64,000 nt of DNA from JAGOMX01 sp041738135 (GCA_041738135.1 JBGSQK010000046.1:1-64000); one strand, 5' to 3'. Positions 54,096-63,066 are shown, counted from the stretch's first letter. Notes: generated by a model not told the origin, from the sequence alone. A program made the numbers and translations.

Positions 54096-55253
54096 ATGTT
54101 AAAAAGATTATTATACACTCTTTTGTTAGCGGCAAGTCTTTGCTCCTCTGCATCATTTGCTTCAAACCGACCAGCGTACATTGATCCTGAGTCCATCAAA
54201 CACACTATGCTTCAAACACGAAACGGCCTTGGCGCGACTTTTAATGATCTAGGGAGTTTTGAAGAAGATTTTATCAAAGAGTGTCGAATTGTTGACTTAG
54301 AAGAGATGGATAAAGGTAAAATATTGTTGCTCGGCGAGGGATATGGCCGACTGACCATGAGGGTTCTTCGTGAGACAGAATACGCCCATGTCTTTGCAAA
54401 CGAGCTCTCTCCACTCAATTTGTGCCACCTAGAAGCCAAATTAAAGGCTCTCAAAGCCGAAGGGGAGAGAAAGCTTAAGGCCAACGCAAGCCACATAAGT
54501 GAGCTCATCATCGCGGCTCGCGCCCATACATTTGTAGGAGATTGTCTCCAGCTTCCCTACAACAAAGCACTAGTTCAGCTATTACGAACCCCTAGCCCAT
54601 ATAATAGCTTTGACAAAATCCTATCGTCCAACATGATTCATTTCTTTGACGGTGAGCAAGTTTTAAAGTTCTTCGTTAACGGCTTTAACTTACTAAAGCC
54701 CGGAGCAACATTACACGTGATGGCACACTCTTTTGCTAAGCCATATAGCGAAGAAGAAATCCTAAAGGCAGCTAGTCCGACTTTTGCTTATGTAGCCGCC
54801 CTCGCTTTTATATGTGAATTTGCGTCGCAGGAGAAAGATCTAATATTTCCAGGTCTAATCGACGATAAATGGCTTTCAAAGTCAGAAATACTAAGATCTA
54901 TTCTCAGAATGAAACCGAATACCATGCATACTAGCAATGCAATAAGCCCCGCCACCCTAGAAAGACTAGCTACACAAGTAGGGTTTGAAATTATTTCGGT
55001 TAAAAATTATACCACATGCAAGCGACGCTCAGATCAACATGTCTCATTTGCTGAAAGTGAAGAAAAGTCCCCCTACTCCGCCATCGTTCTCAGAAAGCCA
55101 AGGCAACATGATGGGCAGACACTCATCATGAGAGACCTCGATCAAGATTTTGTAAGTGCATGCCTCAGCGCCAGTAAGAAAATGAAAGAATTCATAGACA
55201 CCAAGCTAGAATATCCCGAACGTTACCCATTCGTACAATTAAAGAAAAAATAA
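54096..55253 (+). CDS. secreted class I SAM-dependent methyltransferase-like protein
   Basis: The start is the ATG at 54096 (TTAGGAAAT upstream), which opens a signal peptide (MLKRLLYTLLLAASLCSSAS). The mature protein has a Rossmann methyltransferase core: motif I KILLLGEGYGRLTMRVL, an acidic strand (VFANELSPLNLCHLEA), FVGDCLQLPYN, FDKILSSNMIHFF (motif IV region) and LLKPGATLHVMAHSF. Bacterial SAM methyltransferases are normally cytoplasmic, so export is notable and suggests a host-side substrate. The family is otherwise unknown. A terminator follows. It has 385 residues. Confidence 0.78.
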   Translation: MLKRLLYTLLLAASLCSSASFASNRPAYIDPESIKHTMLQTRNGLGATFNDLGSFEEDFIKECRIVDLEEMDKGKILLLGEGYGRLTMRVLRETEYAHVFANELSPLNLCHLEAKLKALKAEGERKLKANASHISELIIAARAHTFVGDCLQLPYNKALVQLLRTPSPYNSFDKILSSNMIHFFDGEQVLKFFVNGFNLLKPGATLHVMAHSFAKPYSEEEILKAASPTFAYVAALAFICEFASQEKDLIFPGLIDDKWLSKSEILRSILRMKPNTMHTSNAISPATLERLATQVGFEIISVKNYTTCKRRSDQHVSFAESEEKSPYSAIVLRKPRQHDGQTLIMRDLDQDFVSACLSASKKMKEFIDTKLEYPERYPFVQLKKK

Positions 55254-55262
55254 CGTACCTGC

Positions 55263-55297
55263 CCTGGCTTTCAAAAAAGTCAGGAAGTCTTTTTTTC
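55263..55297 (+). terminator. terminator after the secreted methyltransferase gene
   Basis: CCTGGCTTT pairs with AAAGTCAGG (one G-U pair) around CAAA, then AAGTCTTTTTTT. Confidence 0.8.
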
Positions 55298-55315
55298 ATA
55301 ATTGTTCGCAAATCC

Positions 55316-56170
55316 TCACTTTAGATGCATCTGCATATGTTGATCAGATTCAGGCAATACCTGTCCGCCATCAACAATGATGGATTGGCCTGTTATGTAA
55401 CTTGCCTCATCTGATGCAAGAAATAAGTGAGCATAGGCCACATCCTCTGGCGTTCCTAGCCTGCCCATTGGAATACCGGAGGATATATTCTTAATGTGCT
55501 CTTCACTCATTTCGTTCAAACCCTCAGATACAATATTACCAGGCTCAACAGCGTTCACCGTAATATTATAAGTTGCCAGCTCAATAGCAGCTGTTTTCAT
55601 AAAGCCATTCATGCCGGCTTTCGATGCTGTGTAATGAGTCCCGCCCGGCCAACCCACCGTTGGACCCGATATGGACGACGTTAACAGAATACGGCCATAC
55701 TTCTGCTTTTTCATAGCTGGCAAACAAGCTCTTACAGCATAGAATGTGCTTGATAAATTCGTTTTGATGACCCTATCCCAACTTTCAACGGTCATCTCCG
55801 AAATGGGTGAGACGGGGTATATCCCCGCATTATGCACCAAAATGTCAATTCGACCATACTTTTTCAAAACATCTTGAGCAATAAATTCCATATCTTGAGG
55901 CACTGAAACATCGGCGACAACATAAGCGGCGTCTCCGCCTTGCTTGATAATATCAGCCATGCCCTTTTTTAGTTCTGATTCTGTACGGCTGACAAGAACC
56001 ACTTTAGCGCCCTCGCTCGCAAACACCTTGGCAATTCCGAGCCCAATACCCTTGCTAGCCCCTGTGATAATCACCACTTTTCCTACTAACCTGTTTTTTC
56101 CTTGGACTTCAGTTGTCATTATCAATATTCCCGTAAATATTATACAGAGCCTATATAGCTGACGTATCAT
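55316..56170 (-). CDS. short-chain dehydrogenase/reductase, FabG-like
   Basis: This NAD(P)-dependent oxidoreductase has GASKGIGLGIAKVF (TGxxxGxG nucleotide loop), HNAGIYP (NAG), SSISGP with catalytic Ser and YTASKAGMNGF (YxxxK). It ends in a typical SDR tail (ASYITGQSIIVDGGQVLPES). The first ATG at 56170 has a good AGGA site and adds a hydrophobic N-terminus (MIRQLYRLCIIFTGILIMTT) that could be a signal peptide or anchor. An internal ATG at 56119 would give the usual cytoplasmic form. The substrate is unknown. Confidence 0.9.
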   Translation of the reverse strand: MIRQLYRLCIIFTGILIMTTEVQGKNRLVGKVVIITGASKGIGLGIAKVFASEGAKVVLVSRTESELKKGMADIIKQGGDAAYVVADVSVPQDMEFIAQDVLKKYGRIDILVHNAGIYPVSPISEMTVESWDRVIKTNLSSTFYAVRACLPAMKKQKYGRILLTSSISGPTVGWPGGTHYTASKAGMNGFMKTAAIELATYNITVNAVEPGNIVSEGLNEMSEEHIKNISSGIPMGRLGTPEDVAYAHLFLASDEASYITGQSIIVDGGQVLPESDQHMQMHLK

Positions 56171-56318
56171 GTTTATTCCTGACTTTCACTCTTCAGTTTA
56201 ATGGTATTTCTCATGATAAGCAGCGCATGTCAAGCTGGCACCTAAATTTTCCAGCCACATACTATTGATCCTTCGTAGAATATCCATATACTAGACAAAA
56301 TGTCATAAGGGGGAAAAA

Positions 56319-57485
56319 ATGATCATACTACGCCGCGTTTTGTTACTTTTCAGTTTCACCATAAGCATCAATCCTTTGTTTGCCTCTGATGAATTTGCCC
56401 CACCTCTCAAAGGTCACCAGTTGTTGACCAGTATCAGCGGATATCATTTGCGAGATCCTCGGAATGGTTCTGAGTCATTTGATAAAGCGTGCACTCGGCT
56501 AGAAAATGTTATGGAACAAAAAGTTCCGAATGCCATGCAACCGGTGGACACGTTTTTAACGACACATCCCCTAATGATCCTGCGGTCGCTTGATTGGTTC
56601 TTTCTTGATAGGTTCTTTCCACATAGCTTCCATGGAAGGACCAAGCTAGTCGATACTCTCGAAAACTACAGAGGGCCATGGATTCCAACTCCTCCTGGTT
56701 GGAGCAACTACGGCCTCGTCCTATCCCCGAAACCTTATGCTTATCCCTGGCACATCGTAGCACTGATACGTAACCTGCAGATCCTTCCTCTGGAGCAATG
56801 GGATGTGGCTGAAATGTGGCAATCGGCGATGAAGTCCTTTGGCCATTCACTGACAACTGGGTACAAGGATTACGAAACGGGCGCTCAGCTAGTCTATGCA
56901 AAACGCATGTACACCCTTGCCCAGCAGGAGGTATTTGCCCGTGCGCTCACTAACCACGCACTCAACTCCAGCCGCGCATTTGCGGAGGACGGACAGTCGG
57001 AATCTTTCTTTCAGTCGACAGATCTAAATAGCATCAGCTCAGTCACTCGAATTATTCCCGAACTAAACTTTACAATCCCAAGCGCTATAAACGCCCCTTT
57101 AAGCGACCAACTGGATACATATACCCAAGCATACAAAGCACTTGCGTTTATTCAAAATTCTGAACGTGAGCTCTTAACGAAGACATTGGATCAAACCTGT
57201 CCGTATAAAATGTCGCCAGCTGAGAAAATATTTATTCAAGAGCATTTCACAAGCCTATCTAAACAAACGCTCCAAGATGAGCTTGAAGCACTCCCTACCA
57301 TCCTCTGGCTGTTGAGCGATCTGTCGGCCAAGAACATACGTTATGTGGACTTGCTTTGCTGTAGACCGGATAATTTTGCATTATGGACAAGACCCCAATT
57401 AATAAAACGATTAAGTGAGCTTTGCATGAACGTTAAGGATAAACATATTCTGGCTAAGGTGAGGGAACAGCTTCCGGGGCAATGA
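56319..57485 (+). CDS. secreted protein, unknown function
   Basis: The 388-residue protein has a signal peptide (MIILRRVLLLFSFTISINPL, cleavage near FAS). GGGGG precedes the ATG. The mature part is mostly helical, with an aromatic-rich stretch (LDWFFLDRFFPHSFHGR) and GPWIPTPPGWSNYGLVLSPK. No known domain or catalytic motif was recognised. It is one of four exported proteins of unknown role between 53548 and 59930. Confidence 0.72.
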   Translation: MIILRRVLLLFSFTISINPLFASDEFAPPLKGHQLLTSISGYHLRDPRNGSESFDKACTRLENVMEQKVPNAMQPVDTFLTTHPLMILRSLDWFFLDRFFPHSFHGRTKLVDTLENYRGPWIPTPPGWSNYGLVLSPKPYAYPWHIVALIRNLQILPLEQWDVAEMWQSAMKSFGHSLTTGYKDYETGAQLVYAKRMYTLAQQEVFARALTNHALNSSRAFAEDGQSESFFQSTDLNSISSVTRIIPELNFTIPSAINAPLSDQLDTYTQAYKALAFIQNSERELLTKTLDQTCPYKMSPAEKIFIQEHFTSLSKQTLQDELEALPTILWLLSDLSAKNIRYVDLLCCRPDNFALWTRPQLIKRLSELCMNVKDKHILAKVREQLPGQ

Positions 57486-57510
57486 ACCCAATCAGAAGTC
57501 ATGAGTAAAA

Positions 57511-57535
57511 TGCCCCTAGTGGGGCATGGCAAAAT
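57511..57535. repeat. half-arm remnant of a family-B repeat
   Basis: TGCCCCTAGTGGGGCATGGC followed by AAA matches the inner left arm of family B (GCCCCACATGGGGCGTGGCA). No right arm remains. It is a decayed or solo copy. Confidence 0.55.
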
Positions 57536-57650
57536 TGCTGTGTTGGTGAGTCTTACACAAAACCAGAAAGCGTAACATTACCAAGTCGCTGAAAATATTT
57601 GCTTTAATACTCTCTACAATGTATAAAGAACTCCGTTACAGGAGAATGTT

Positions 57651-58988
57651 ATGAAGAAAATTCTATTCAGCTTAACCCTGGCCTTTTCGTTTGTTATGAC
57701 AGCTTGTAATGTTTTTGCATCGTCGCAGAATCCGAACATTGATGCTCTTTGGTACACACGCGTCACAAAATCAGCCGCTCAAAATGGACTAATTCATATC
57801 CCCCACAAAGAGCTAGGCAGAATGGATGGTATTGATGTGATTATGTCCCATTCCGGCTCACCAGAAGCTGTGTTTAAAAAAGGCGATGGAGCTCCTATGC
57901 ATGACCGCGTGCGCAAAGAAGCATTCATCTCTTTTATGGCACGCACTTTAGGCATGTCAGTGGTTGTCGAATCTTGTGAAGTCAAAGCTTTGAATATAGC
58001 AGGACATCGCGAACCTCAAAGGGGATTGCTCGAGAAATTTATAAGCGTTTATGGCAGCTATGGGCAACCCCGTCACGCAATACCAGAATTGCAACAAGCT
58101 CTGAGCAAACATATGAATAAATTTGGCTCATTAAACTTGCTTACGCTATATGATGTACTCAGAAAGGGAGATGACAAGGAAGCCGAACTAATAGTTCGAT
58201 CTATCTCTCGAAAAAGTGTTGAAGAACTATATATACTTTACATACTGACCGACTCTCGATCGTCACAACCTTACGCAACGTTCATACAGATGAATGCGCA
58301 GGGATGCCTTGATCTTGTATTAATGGGCACCCAATACACTTTTGAAAGCATGAGCCCAACGTGTTCAAGCTGGGAATTACCCCAAGGTAATTTTTGCTTT
58401 TCCCAGGAAGGCATTGCTCTGATTAGAAGCTTAAAACCCGATGCAGAGCCCTTGAAAAGTCTAATTACCAAAAAAGCATCTGATGCCATAATTGAGATTC
58501 AAATCAATGATTTTAAAGAAAGACTAAGGCATTTTCAATCTATGGCCTTAAGTTACCCGGATTTAACTATACGACAGATTCATGAACGAGCATTTCTTTT
58601 TACGCGATTTGCTTTTGAAAGCCACAACATCTATCTTTCCCAAGGGCATTATAATGTTGCAAATATGGGTGGCAAACATTTTCTTATACTTAAGGATGAG
58701 AATGTTGCTTTGCTAGATCCGGCTTACAATAATGCCCTGCGGTTTCAGTCCACATATGATGATGACAGGATTCCGTCTCTTCTACGGACCTTAAAATACT
58801 TAACCAATCTGCGCTGCACATATGGGTATTGCGTGTTGAAACCAGTTATAGAAGCAATGACACACTCAAACCCCGAGCTCAACAACGCGCTGGTTAATGA
58901 TCCAAGGAACACCTGCCTGAAAATAAAAGCCGCACTCGACGCCAAACTAGCAGAGCTGCAAGAGAGTGTTTATCCTTGGGGTAAGTAG
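57651..58988 (+). CDS. secreted protein, unknown function
   Basis: The 445-residue protein has a signal peptide (MKKILFSLTLAFSFVMTACN, cleavage near VFAS). The Cys at 19 is not in a good lipobox. AGGAGA precedes the ATG. Near the C-terminus, MGGKHFLILKDENVALLDPA resembles the His...Asp half of papain-like or transglutaminase-like folds, but I cannot place a catalytic Cys, so no enzyme is claimed. The rest is mixed helical. Confidence 0.72.
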   Translation: MKKILFSLTLAFSFVMTACNVFASSQNPNIDALWYTRVTKSAAQNGLIHIPHKELGRMDGIDVIMSHSGSPEAVFKKGDGAPMHDRVRKEAFISFMARTLGMSVVVESCEVKALNIAGHREPQRGLLEKFISVYGSYGQPRHAIPELQQALSKHMNKFGSLNLLTLYDVLRKGDDKEAELIVRSISRKSVEELYILYILTDSRSSQPYATFIQMNAQGCLDLVLMGTQYTFESMSPTCSSWELPQGNFCFSQEGIALIRSLKPDAEPLKSLITKKASDAIIEIQINDFKERLRHFQSMALSYPDLTIRQIHERAFLFTRFAFESHNIYLSQGHYNVANMGGKHFLILKDENVALLDPAYNNALRFQSTYDDDRIPSLLRTLKYLTNLRCTYGYCVLKPVIEAMTHSNPELNNALVNDPRNTCLKIKAALDAKLAELQESVYPWGK

Positions 58989-59087
58989 GTGGAATTTTGC
59001 CCGATGCCTTTTTGTTAATAATTTGACACACAGAATTAAGATCGATAAAACTTATAAATCTAATGAGTAAATTCAACGAGGTAACCC

Positions 59088-59930
59088 ATGAAGAAAATAT
59101 TTCTAAATTCCATAGTAGGTTTTGTAATGGCCACAAATGCTATGGCGAGCCAGAGCTCAAGTGAATCCGTATGGGAGACTGCCGTCGTTAATAACAGTGA
59201 ACCAGCCTCAGCTAAGTATCTAAGGGATGAAGGTGTTTTAGAACTGTTCGATCCAGAGCAAAACACAGGATCTCTTTTTATATTTTTAGATCTCATTTCA
59301 ACTGCTGACTGTAAAGACTTAACCGAATGTCTCAAGCAAAGCGGCATATGGGATAGGTGCAAAGAAGACCAGGGTGGGGCAGGACTCTATAAATTATATG
59401 GAATGTTAGCTGGTAGCCGGCAATTTAATAAAGACAAGGCCGTGAAAATAGGAGATTGGATAAAGGCTCTTCCTGTTATGAAAACAGCCAGCTTTGGTGC
59501 CCTACGGGATTTATTTCTACAATTCATGGACGCAGATTTCCCCAGCATCCTAGAGGCAGAAAACATAGGCTCTATGTATGTTGAAGAAAATAAAGGTGCC
59601 AATAATTGCTATGAAGGCTATAGCCCCAATGAACCCTGGATCGTTTTCTACACAGCCTTGTTAGACTCCGATAAACCCAATTCAACCATAAAAAATATCG
59701 TTGATAAGTTAGTGACCAAGGGCCGCCCTATGGACAGAATTAATACATTACACCGGATTTTTCAATTCAATGGCCTTAAATCTTCTCTTGCCCAATCATT
59801 TCTAAATAAACTAGGCCTGTCAGGTTCTGATCTAGGGGACATAGAAGAGTTCTATAGCCAACTATATGTAAAATTTGGCGGCTTTAAATTTGCGAGTGAT
59901 GGCAGTAAATATGTATATCTGAGCAATTAG
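59088..59930 (+). CDS. secreted protein, unknown function
   Basis: The 280-residue protein has a signal peptide (MKKIFLNSIVGFVMATNAMA). GAGG lies upstream of the ATG. The mature sequence is acidic and helical, with four cysteines (DCKDLTEC, DRCKED, NNCYEG). No known domain was recognised. It follows two other secreted unknowns on the same strand, each with its own ribosome-binding site and spacing over 90 nt, so they may be separate units. Confidence 0.72.
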   Translation: MKKIFLNSIVGFVMATNAMASQSSSESVWETAVVNNSEPASAKYLRDEGVLELFDPEQNTGSLFIFLDLISTADCKDLTECLKQSGIWDRCKEDQGGAGLYKLYGMLAGSRQFNKDKAVKIGDWIKALPVMKTASFGALRDLFLQFMDADFPSILEAENIGSMYVEENKGANNCYEGYSPNEPWIVFYTALLDSDKPNSTIKNIVDKLVTKGRPMDRINTLHRIFQFNGLKSSLAQSFLNKLGLSGSDLGDIEEFYSQLYVKFGGFKFASDGSKYVYLSN

Positions 59931-59956
59931 TTGAAAAGTGTGATTTTCTAATCCCC

Positions 59957-60267
59957 CATCATCCAGAGCGCGCCTTGGCAAGGCCCCCGTAATTGCGAGC
60001 CCCTTTTGGGGCGTGGCAATCCACTTTGATGTAACCGTTTATACATTGATTTTTCGTGAGGAAAAAAGTAAATTGCCACGCCTCAGGAGGGGCTCGTAAT
60101 GACGGGTCAGAGTAGTGTACTATTTCATTGCTTGAACAAAAAAGATATTTTCCATAGCCTCTAAAGCCATCCACTCTTTATGGTCCATAGAGAGCTGCTA
60201 TCGCTGCGCTTATTCTCTGGATTCCACGCTAACTCAACTACACCGAGCCGCGCTATGAATGATGATG
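59957..60267. repeat. degraded family-A repeat interrupted by a family-B repeat
   Basis: The left piece CATCATCCAGAGCGCGCCTT, then GGCAAGG (59957-59983), matches the start of family A up to its small inner hairpin. The right piece (about 60184-60267) holds ATAGAGAGCTGC, TTCTCTGGATTCCACGC and GCGCTATGAATGATGATG, matching the family-A right half. Between them lies a family-B element plus about 80 nt of other sequence. Confidence 0.7.
59988..60105. repeat. family-B palindromic repeat, copy 3 (nested)
   Basis: The arms are CGTAATTGCGAGCCCCTTTT, then GGGGCGTGGCAATC, and TTGCCACGCCTCAGGAGGGG, ending CTCGTAATGACGG. It sits inside a family-A copy, at or next to the small CCTTGGC-type hairpin. Confidence 0.85.
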
Positions 60268-60313
60268 CATTAGATAAGTTATACCATTTCCAATAAAAAG
60301 CTGTTCGAATGCT

Positions 60314-60450
60314 CCCCCGTGCCTCCCCGGTCTCGAGCCGGGGTTCAGCGCAATAAGTGGAGCGCTAGCGACTCTGAATGTACTATGCAGAGCTGCAAGC
60401 AGCACATTTTTTCGCTGGCCCCCGGCTCAAGGCCAGGGAGGCACGGGAGG
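60314..60450. repeat. family-C palindromic repeat, copy 2
   Basis: The arms are CCCCCGTGCCTCCCCGGTCT, then CGAGCCGGGG, and GCTCAAGGCCAGGGAGGCAC, then GGGAGGG. The inner hairpins AGCGCTAGCG and GAGCTGCAAGCAGC are clear. An outer 11-bp inverted pair, ATACCATTTCC (60281-60291) and its complement (60474-60484), frames it. Confidence 0.88.
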
Positions 60451-60650
60451 GCTGCTGTTGTAAGTTAATTTCCGGAAATGGTATTATTTCCCGAAATTAG
60501 TATTAAGCGGCGCAAGCGTGGGATCTTCTAATACCGCAGAATAATTTTAGTAGATCAAACTGCTACATTGAGAGAGCTGAGTAAAACTTAAACGAAATCT
60601 AATCCAAATAAGACCCAATACCCTCCCACAGCAATATCAGAAAAGAAAAA

Positions 60651-60678
60651 AGCCAGCTCCTAAGAGCTGGCTTTAACA
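60651..60678 (-). terminator. terminator of the rplQ end of the ribosomal operon
   Basis: AGCCAGCTC-CTAA-GAGCTGGCT, with an A-rich 5' side on the plus strand that gives a T6 tract on the minus-strand transcript. Confidence 0.93.
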
Positions 60679-60721
60679 AATTCTATACATTGATTTGAAT
60701 CAGAAACCTTAAAGTTAAACC

Positions 60722-61147
60722 TTAAGACTTCGTCTCCAATTCACCTTCTTCGTTAACTTCATCATAGCGAGCGCGTTTGTCGGCTACTACGTTGTTATCA
60801 ACCAGTTCGATGATCGCCATTGGAGCGTTGTCGCCGTGACGGAAACCAGCCTTAACGATCCGCACATAACCGCCTTGACGGTCCTTATAGCGCTCAGCCA
60901 ACGCACCAATGAGCTTTGAAACATTCTCATTGTCACGCAAGATTGCGTTCGCGTTACGACGGTTGTGCAAGCTGCCTAGCTTACCCAATGTAATTAGCTT
61001 TTCCACATAAGGACGCAAATCCTTAGCTTTTGGCAGAGTCGTTTTAATTTGCTCGTGCCTGATTAGTGAGTTAGCCAAGTTTGCAAGTAACGCGCGGCGA
61101 TGGCCTGAACGACGGTTAAACTTACGACCTGATAATGCGTGCCTCAT
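60722..61147 (-). CDS. rplQ: 50S ribosomal protein L17
   Basis: L17 is a large-subunit protein near the peptide exit tunnel. It starts MRHALSGRKFNRRSGHRRAL and has LANLANSLIRHEQIKTTLPK and VRIVKAGFRHGDNAPMAIIE. It has 141 residues and a short acidic tail. It is the last gene of the operon, before a strong terminator. Confidence 0.98.
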   Translation of the reverse strand: MRHALSGRKFNRRSGHRRALLANLANSLIRHEQIKTTLPKAKDLRPYVEKLITLGKLGSLHNRRNANAILRDNENVSKLIGALAERYKDRQGGYVRIVKAGFRHGDNAPMAIIELVDNNVVADKRARYDEVNEEGELETKS

Positions 61148-61170
61148 AACGTATACTCCTCAATACCGTA

Positions 61171-62187
61171 TTAGAAAGGTTCTTCTATTCTTTTTGCTAG
61201 TTCCTCGATGTTCTCTGGAGGCCAATCAGGTACATTCATACCCAATTCAAGTCCCATTTGCACCAGAACTTCTTTAATTTCATTGAGCGACTTACGACCA
61301 AAGTTAGGTGTCCGTAGCATTTCGCCCTCTGATTTTTGAACGAGATCGCCAATGTAGACGATGTTCTCATTCTTCAAGCAGTTAGCAGAACGTACTGAAA
61401 GCTCAAGCTCTTCCACTTTACGCAAAAGATTGCGGTTGAATGGAATTTCACTTTCTTCAGCTTTATGCTCAACAGTCTTAGGCTCTTCAAAGTTGATAAA
61501 CATTTGAAGCTGGTCCTGCATAATACGTGCAGCAAAAGCAACTGCATCCTCAGCCGTGATCGTTCCATTTGTTTCTATGGTCAGCATAAGCTTGTCATAG
61601 TCAGTAACTTGGCCTACACGGGTGTTATCCACCTTGTAAGATACATTACGTACAGGACTGAAGATAGAATCGATTGGAATCGTGCCAATAGGCATATCTT
61701 CACGACGATTTTGATCCGCAGTCACATAACCCTTGCCGAGCTCAACAGTCAGCTCCATATTGAGAACACCACCCTCACTGACCGTACAAATATGCACCTC
61801 AGGGGATAGAATTTCAACGTCAGAAGGACATACGATTTGACTCGCATAAACCGGACCAGGCTTTGTGATGTTCAAACGAACTTTACGTGGACCTTCACTA
61901 TGAAGACGCACAGCCAAAGTCTTAATGTTCAAGATAATGTCAGGAACATCTTCAAGAACGCCAGGCAGAGTTGAAAACTCATGCAGAGCGCCTTCCATTT
62001 GAATAGAAGTTACGGCCGCGCCTTGCAAAGACGACAATAGAACACGCCTAAGTGCATTACCTAGGGTTGTTCCAAAACCGCGTTCAAGGGGCTCTGCCAC
62101 TAATGTTACTCGATGAGCAGCCCCTGATACAGGCTGTACATCTAGATTATTTGGCTTAATAAGTGTCTGCCAGTTATTCTGTATCAC
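61171..62187 (-). CDS. rpoA: RNA polymerase alpha subunit
   Basis: This 338-residue subunit nucleates RNA polymerase assembly. The N-terminal domain has EPLERGFGTTLGNALRRVLL and HEFSTLPGVLEDVPDIILN. The C-terminal domain for promoter and activator contact has ELSVRSANCLKNENIVYIGD and TPNFGRKSLNEIKEVL. Its place between rpsK and rplQ is conserved in bacteria. Confidence 0.98.
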   Translation of the reverse strand: MIQNNWQTLIKPNNLDVQPVSGAAHRVTLVAEPLERGFGTTLGNALRRVLLSSLQGAAVTSIQMEGALHEFSTLPGVLEDVPDIILNIKTLAVRLHSEGPRKVRLNITKPGPVYASQIVCPSDVEILSPEVHICTVSEGGVLNMELTVELGKGYVTADQNRREDMPIGTIPIDSIFSPVRNVSYKVDNTRVGQVTDYDKLMLTIETNGTITAEDAVAFAARIMQDQLQMFINFEEPKTVEHKAEESEIPFNRNLLRKVEELELSVRSANCLKNENIVYIGDLVQKSEGEMLRTPNFGRKSLNEIKEVLVQMGLELGMNVPDWPPENIEELAKRIEEPF

Positions 62188-62216
62188 TTACCTGTCTCCG
62201 ATCTCGTAATTAATAA

Positions 62217-62609
62217 TTAAACACGACGTGCTTTGGGTGGACGAACCCCATTGTGCGGAATCGGTGTTACGTCACGAATAGACGTAATAATAAATCCAAC
62301 CGCATGAAGCGCACGTAGTGCAGCCTCACGTCCAGACCCTGGGCCAGTTACCTCAACTTCTAAGGTCTTAACACCATGCTCCATAGCCTTACGACCAACA
62401 TCCTCAGCAGCCAGCTGTGCGGCATAGGGGGTCGACTTCTTCGAACCCTTAAAACCACATGATCCCGATGATGACCACGCTAGTGAGTTACCATGTGGAT
62501 CAGCTATTGTGATCAAAGTATTATTGAAAGTTGCATTTATATGTGCAATTCCAGTTGGTACATTTTTACGATCGCGACGACGAAGTCGTGTAGTATTCTT
62601 TTGTGTCAT
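62217..62609 (-). CDS. rpsK: 30S ribosomal protein S11
   Basis: S11 sits on the platform of the small subunit. Motifs are GIAHINATFNNTLITIADPH, GFKGSKKSTPYAAQLAAED and the end HNGVRPPKARRV. It has 130 residues, as expected, and lies 16 nt after rpsM. Confidence 0.98.
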   Translation of the reverse strand: MTQKNTTRLRRRDRKNVPTGIAHINATFNNTLITIADPHGNSLAWSSSGSCGFKGSKKSTPYAAQLAAEDVGRKAMEHGVKTLEVEVTGPGSGREAALRALHAVGFIITSIRDVTPIPHNGVRPPKARRV

Positions 62610-62625
62610 AGAACAAACCTATCAA

Positions 62626-62994
62626 CTATTTCTTTTTGCCCGCTACAGTCTTTTTCTTACCTTTACGGGTACGAGCGTTCGAATTTGTACGCTGACCACG
62701 AACAGGCAAACCTTTACGGTGACGAATACCGCGATAACAGCCTAAATCTTGCAATCGCTTTATATTCATACCGATTTCACGACGCAGATCACCTTCTACG
62801 TGATAATCACTATCAATGATCTCACGTATTTTGACGATCTCGTCATCACTTAACTCATTGACCCGTGCAGAGCTTTTGATAGATGCTTTTTCGCAAATAT
62901 CAGCCGCATGCTTACGTCCAATTCCAAATATATATGTTAAGCCAATAACCACCCTTTTGTCTGATGGTATATTTATGCCCGCAATACGCGCCAC
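62626..62994 (-). CDS. rpsM: 30S ribosomal protein S13
   Basis: S13 is a small-subunit head protein that contacts the large subunit and P-site tRNA. It starts MARIAGINIPSDKRVVIGLT and has YIFGIGRKHAADIC and YRGIRHRKGLPVRGQRTNSN, ending in a lysine-rich tail. It has 122 residues. No rpmJ gene is found between adk and rpsM here. Confidence 0.98.
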   Translation of the reverse strand: MARIAGINIPSDKRVVIGLTYIFGIGRKHAADICEKASIKSSARVNELSDDEIVKIREIIDSDYHVEGDLRREIGMNIKRLQDLGCYRGIRHRKGLPVRGQRTNSNARTRKGKKKTVAGKKK

Positions 62995-63066
62995 CGTGCA
63001 TACTCCTTTTTCTATTCAAAAAATCTTAACGAATGTATACCTGATTAACTTCCAAAGTCAACCATA

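Noticed and set aside
58665..58740. Papain- or transglutaminase-like active site in the secreted protein at 57651
   Set aside because: Only a His and an Asp context are visible; no matching catalytic Cys could be placed.
60123..60186. Short minus-strand ORF (MDHKEWMALEAMENIFFVQA and a few more residues)
   Set aside because: It reads like the end of a protein but is only about 22 codons, with a stop just upstream and a repeat on both sides. It may be debris of a lost gene, too short to call.
21262..60450. CRISPR array
   Set aside because: The repeats are long, self-complementary and dispersed, with no regular spacers and no cas genes.
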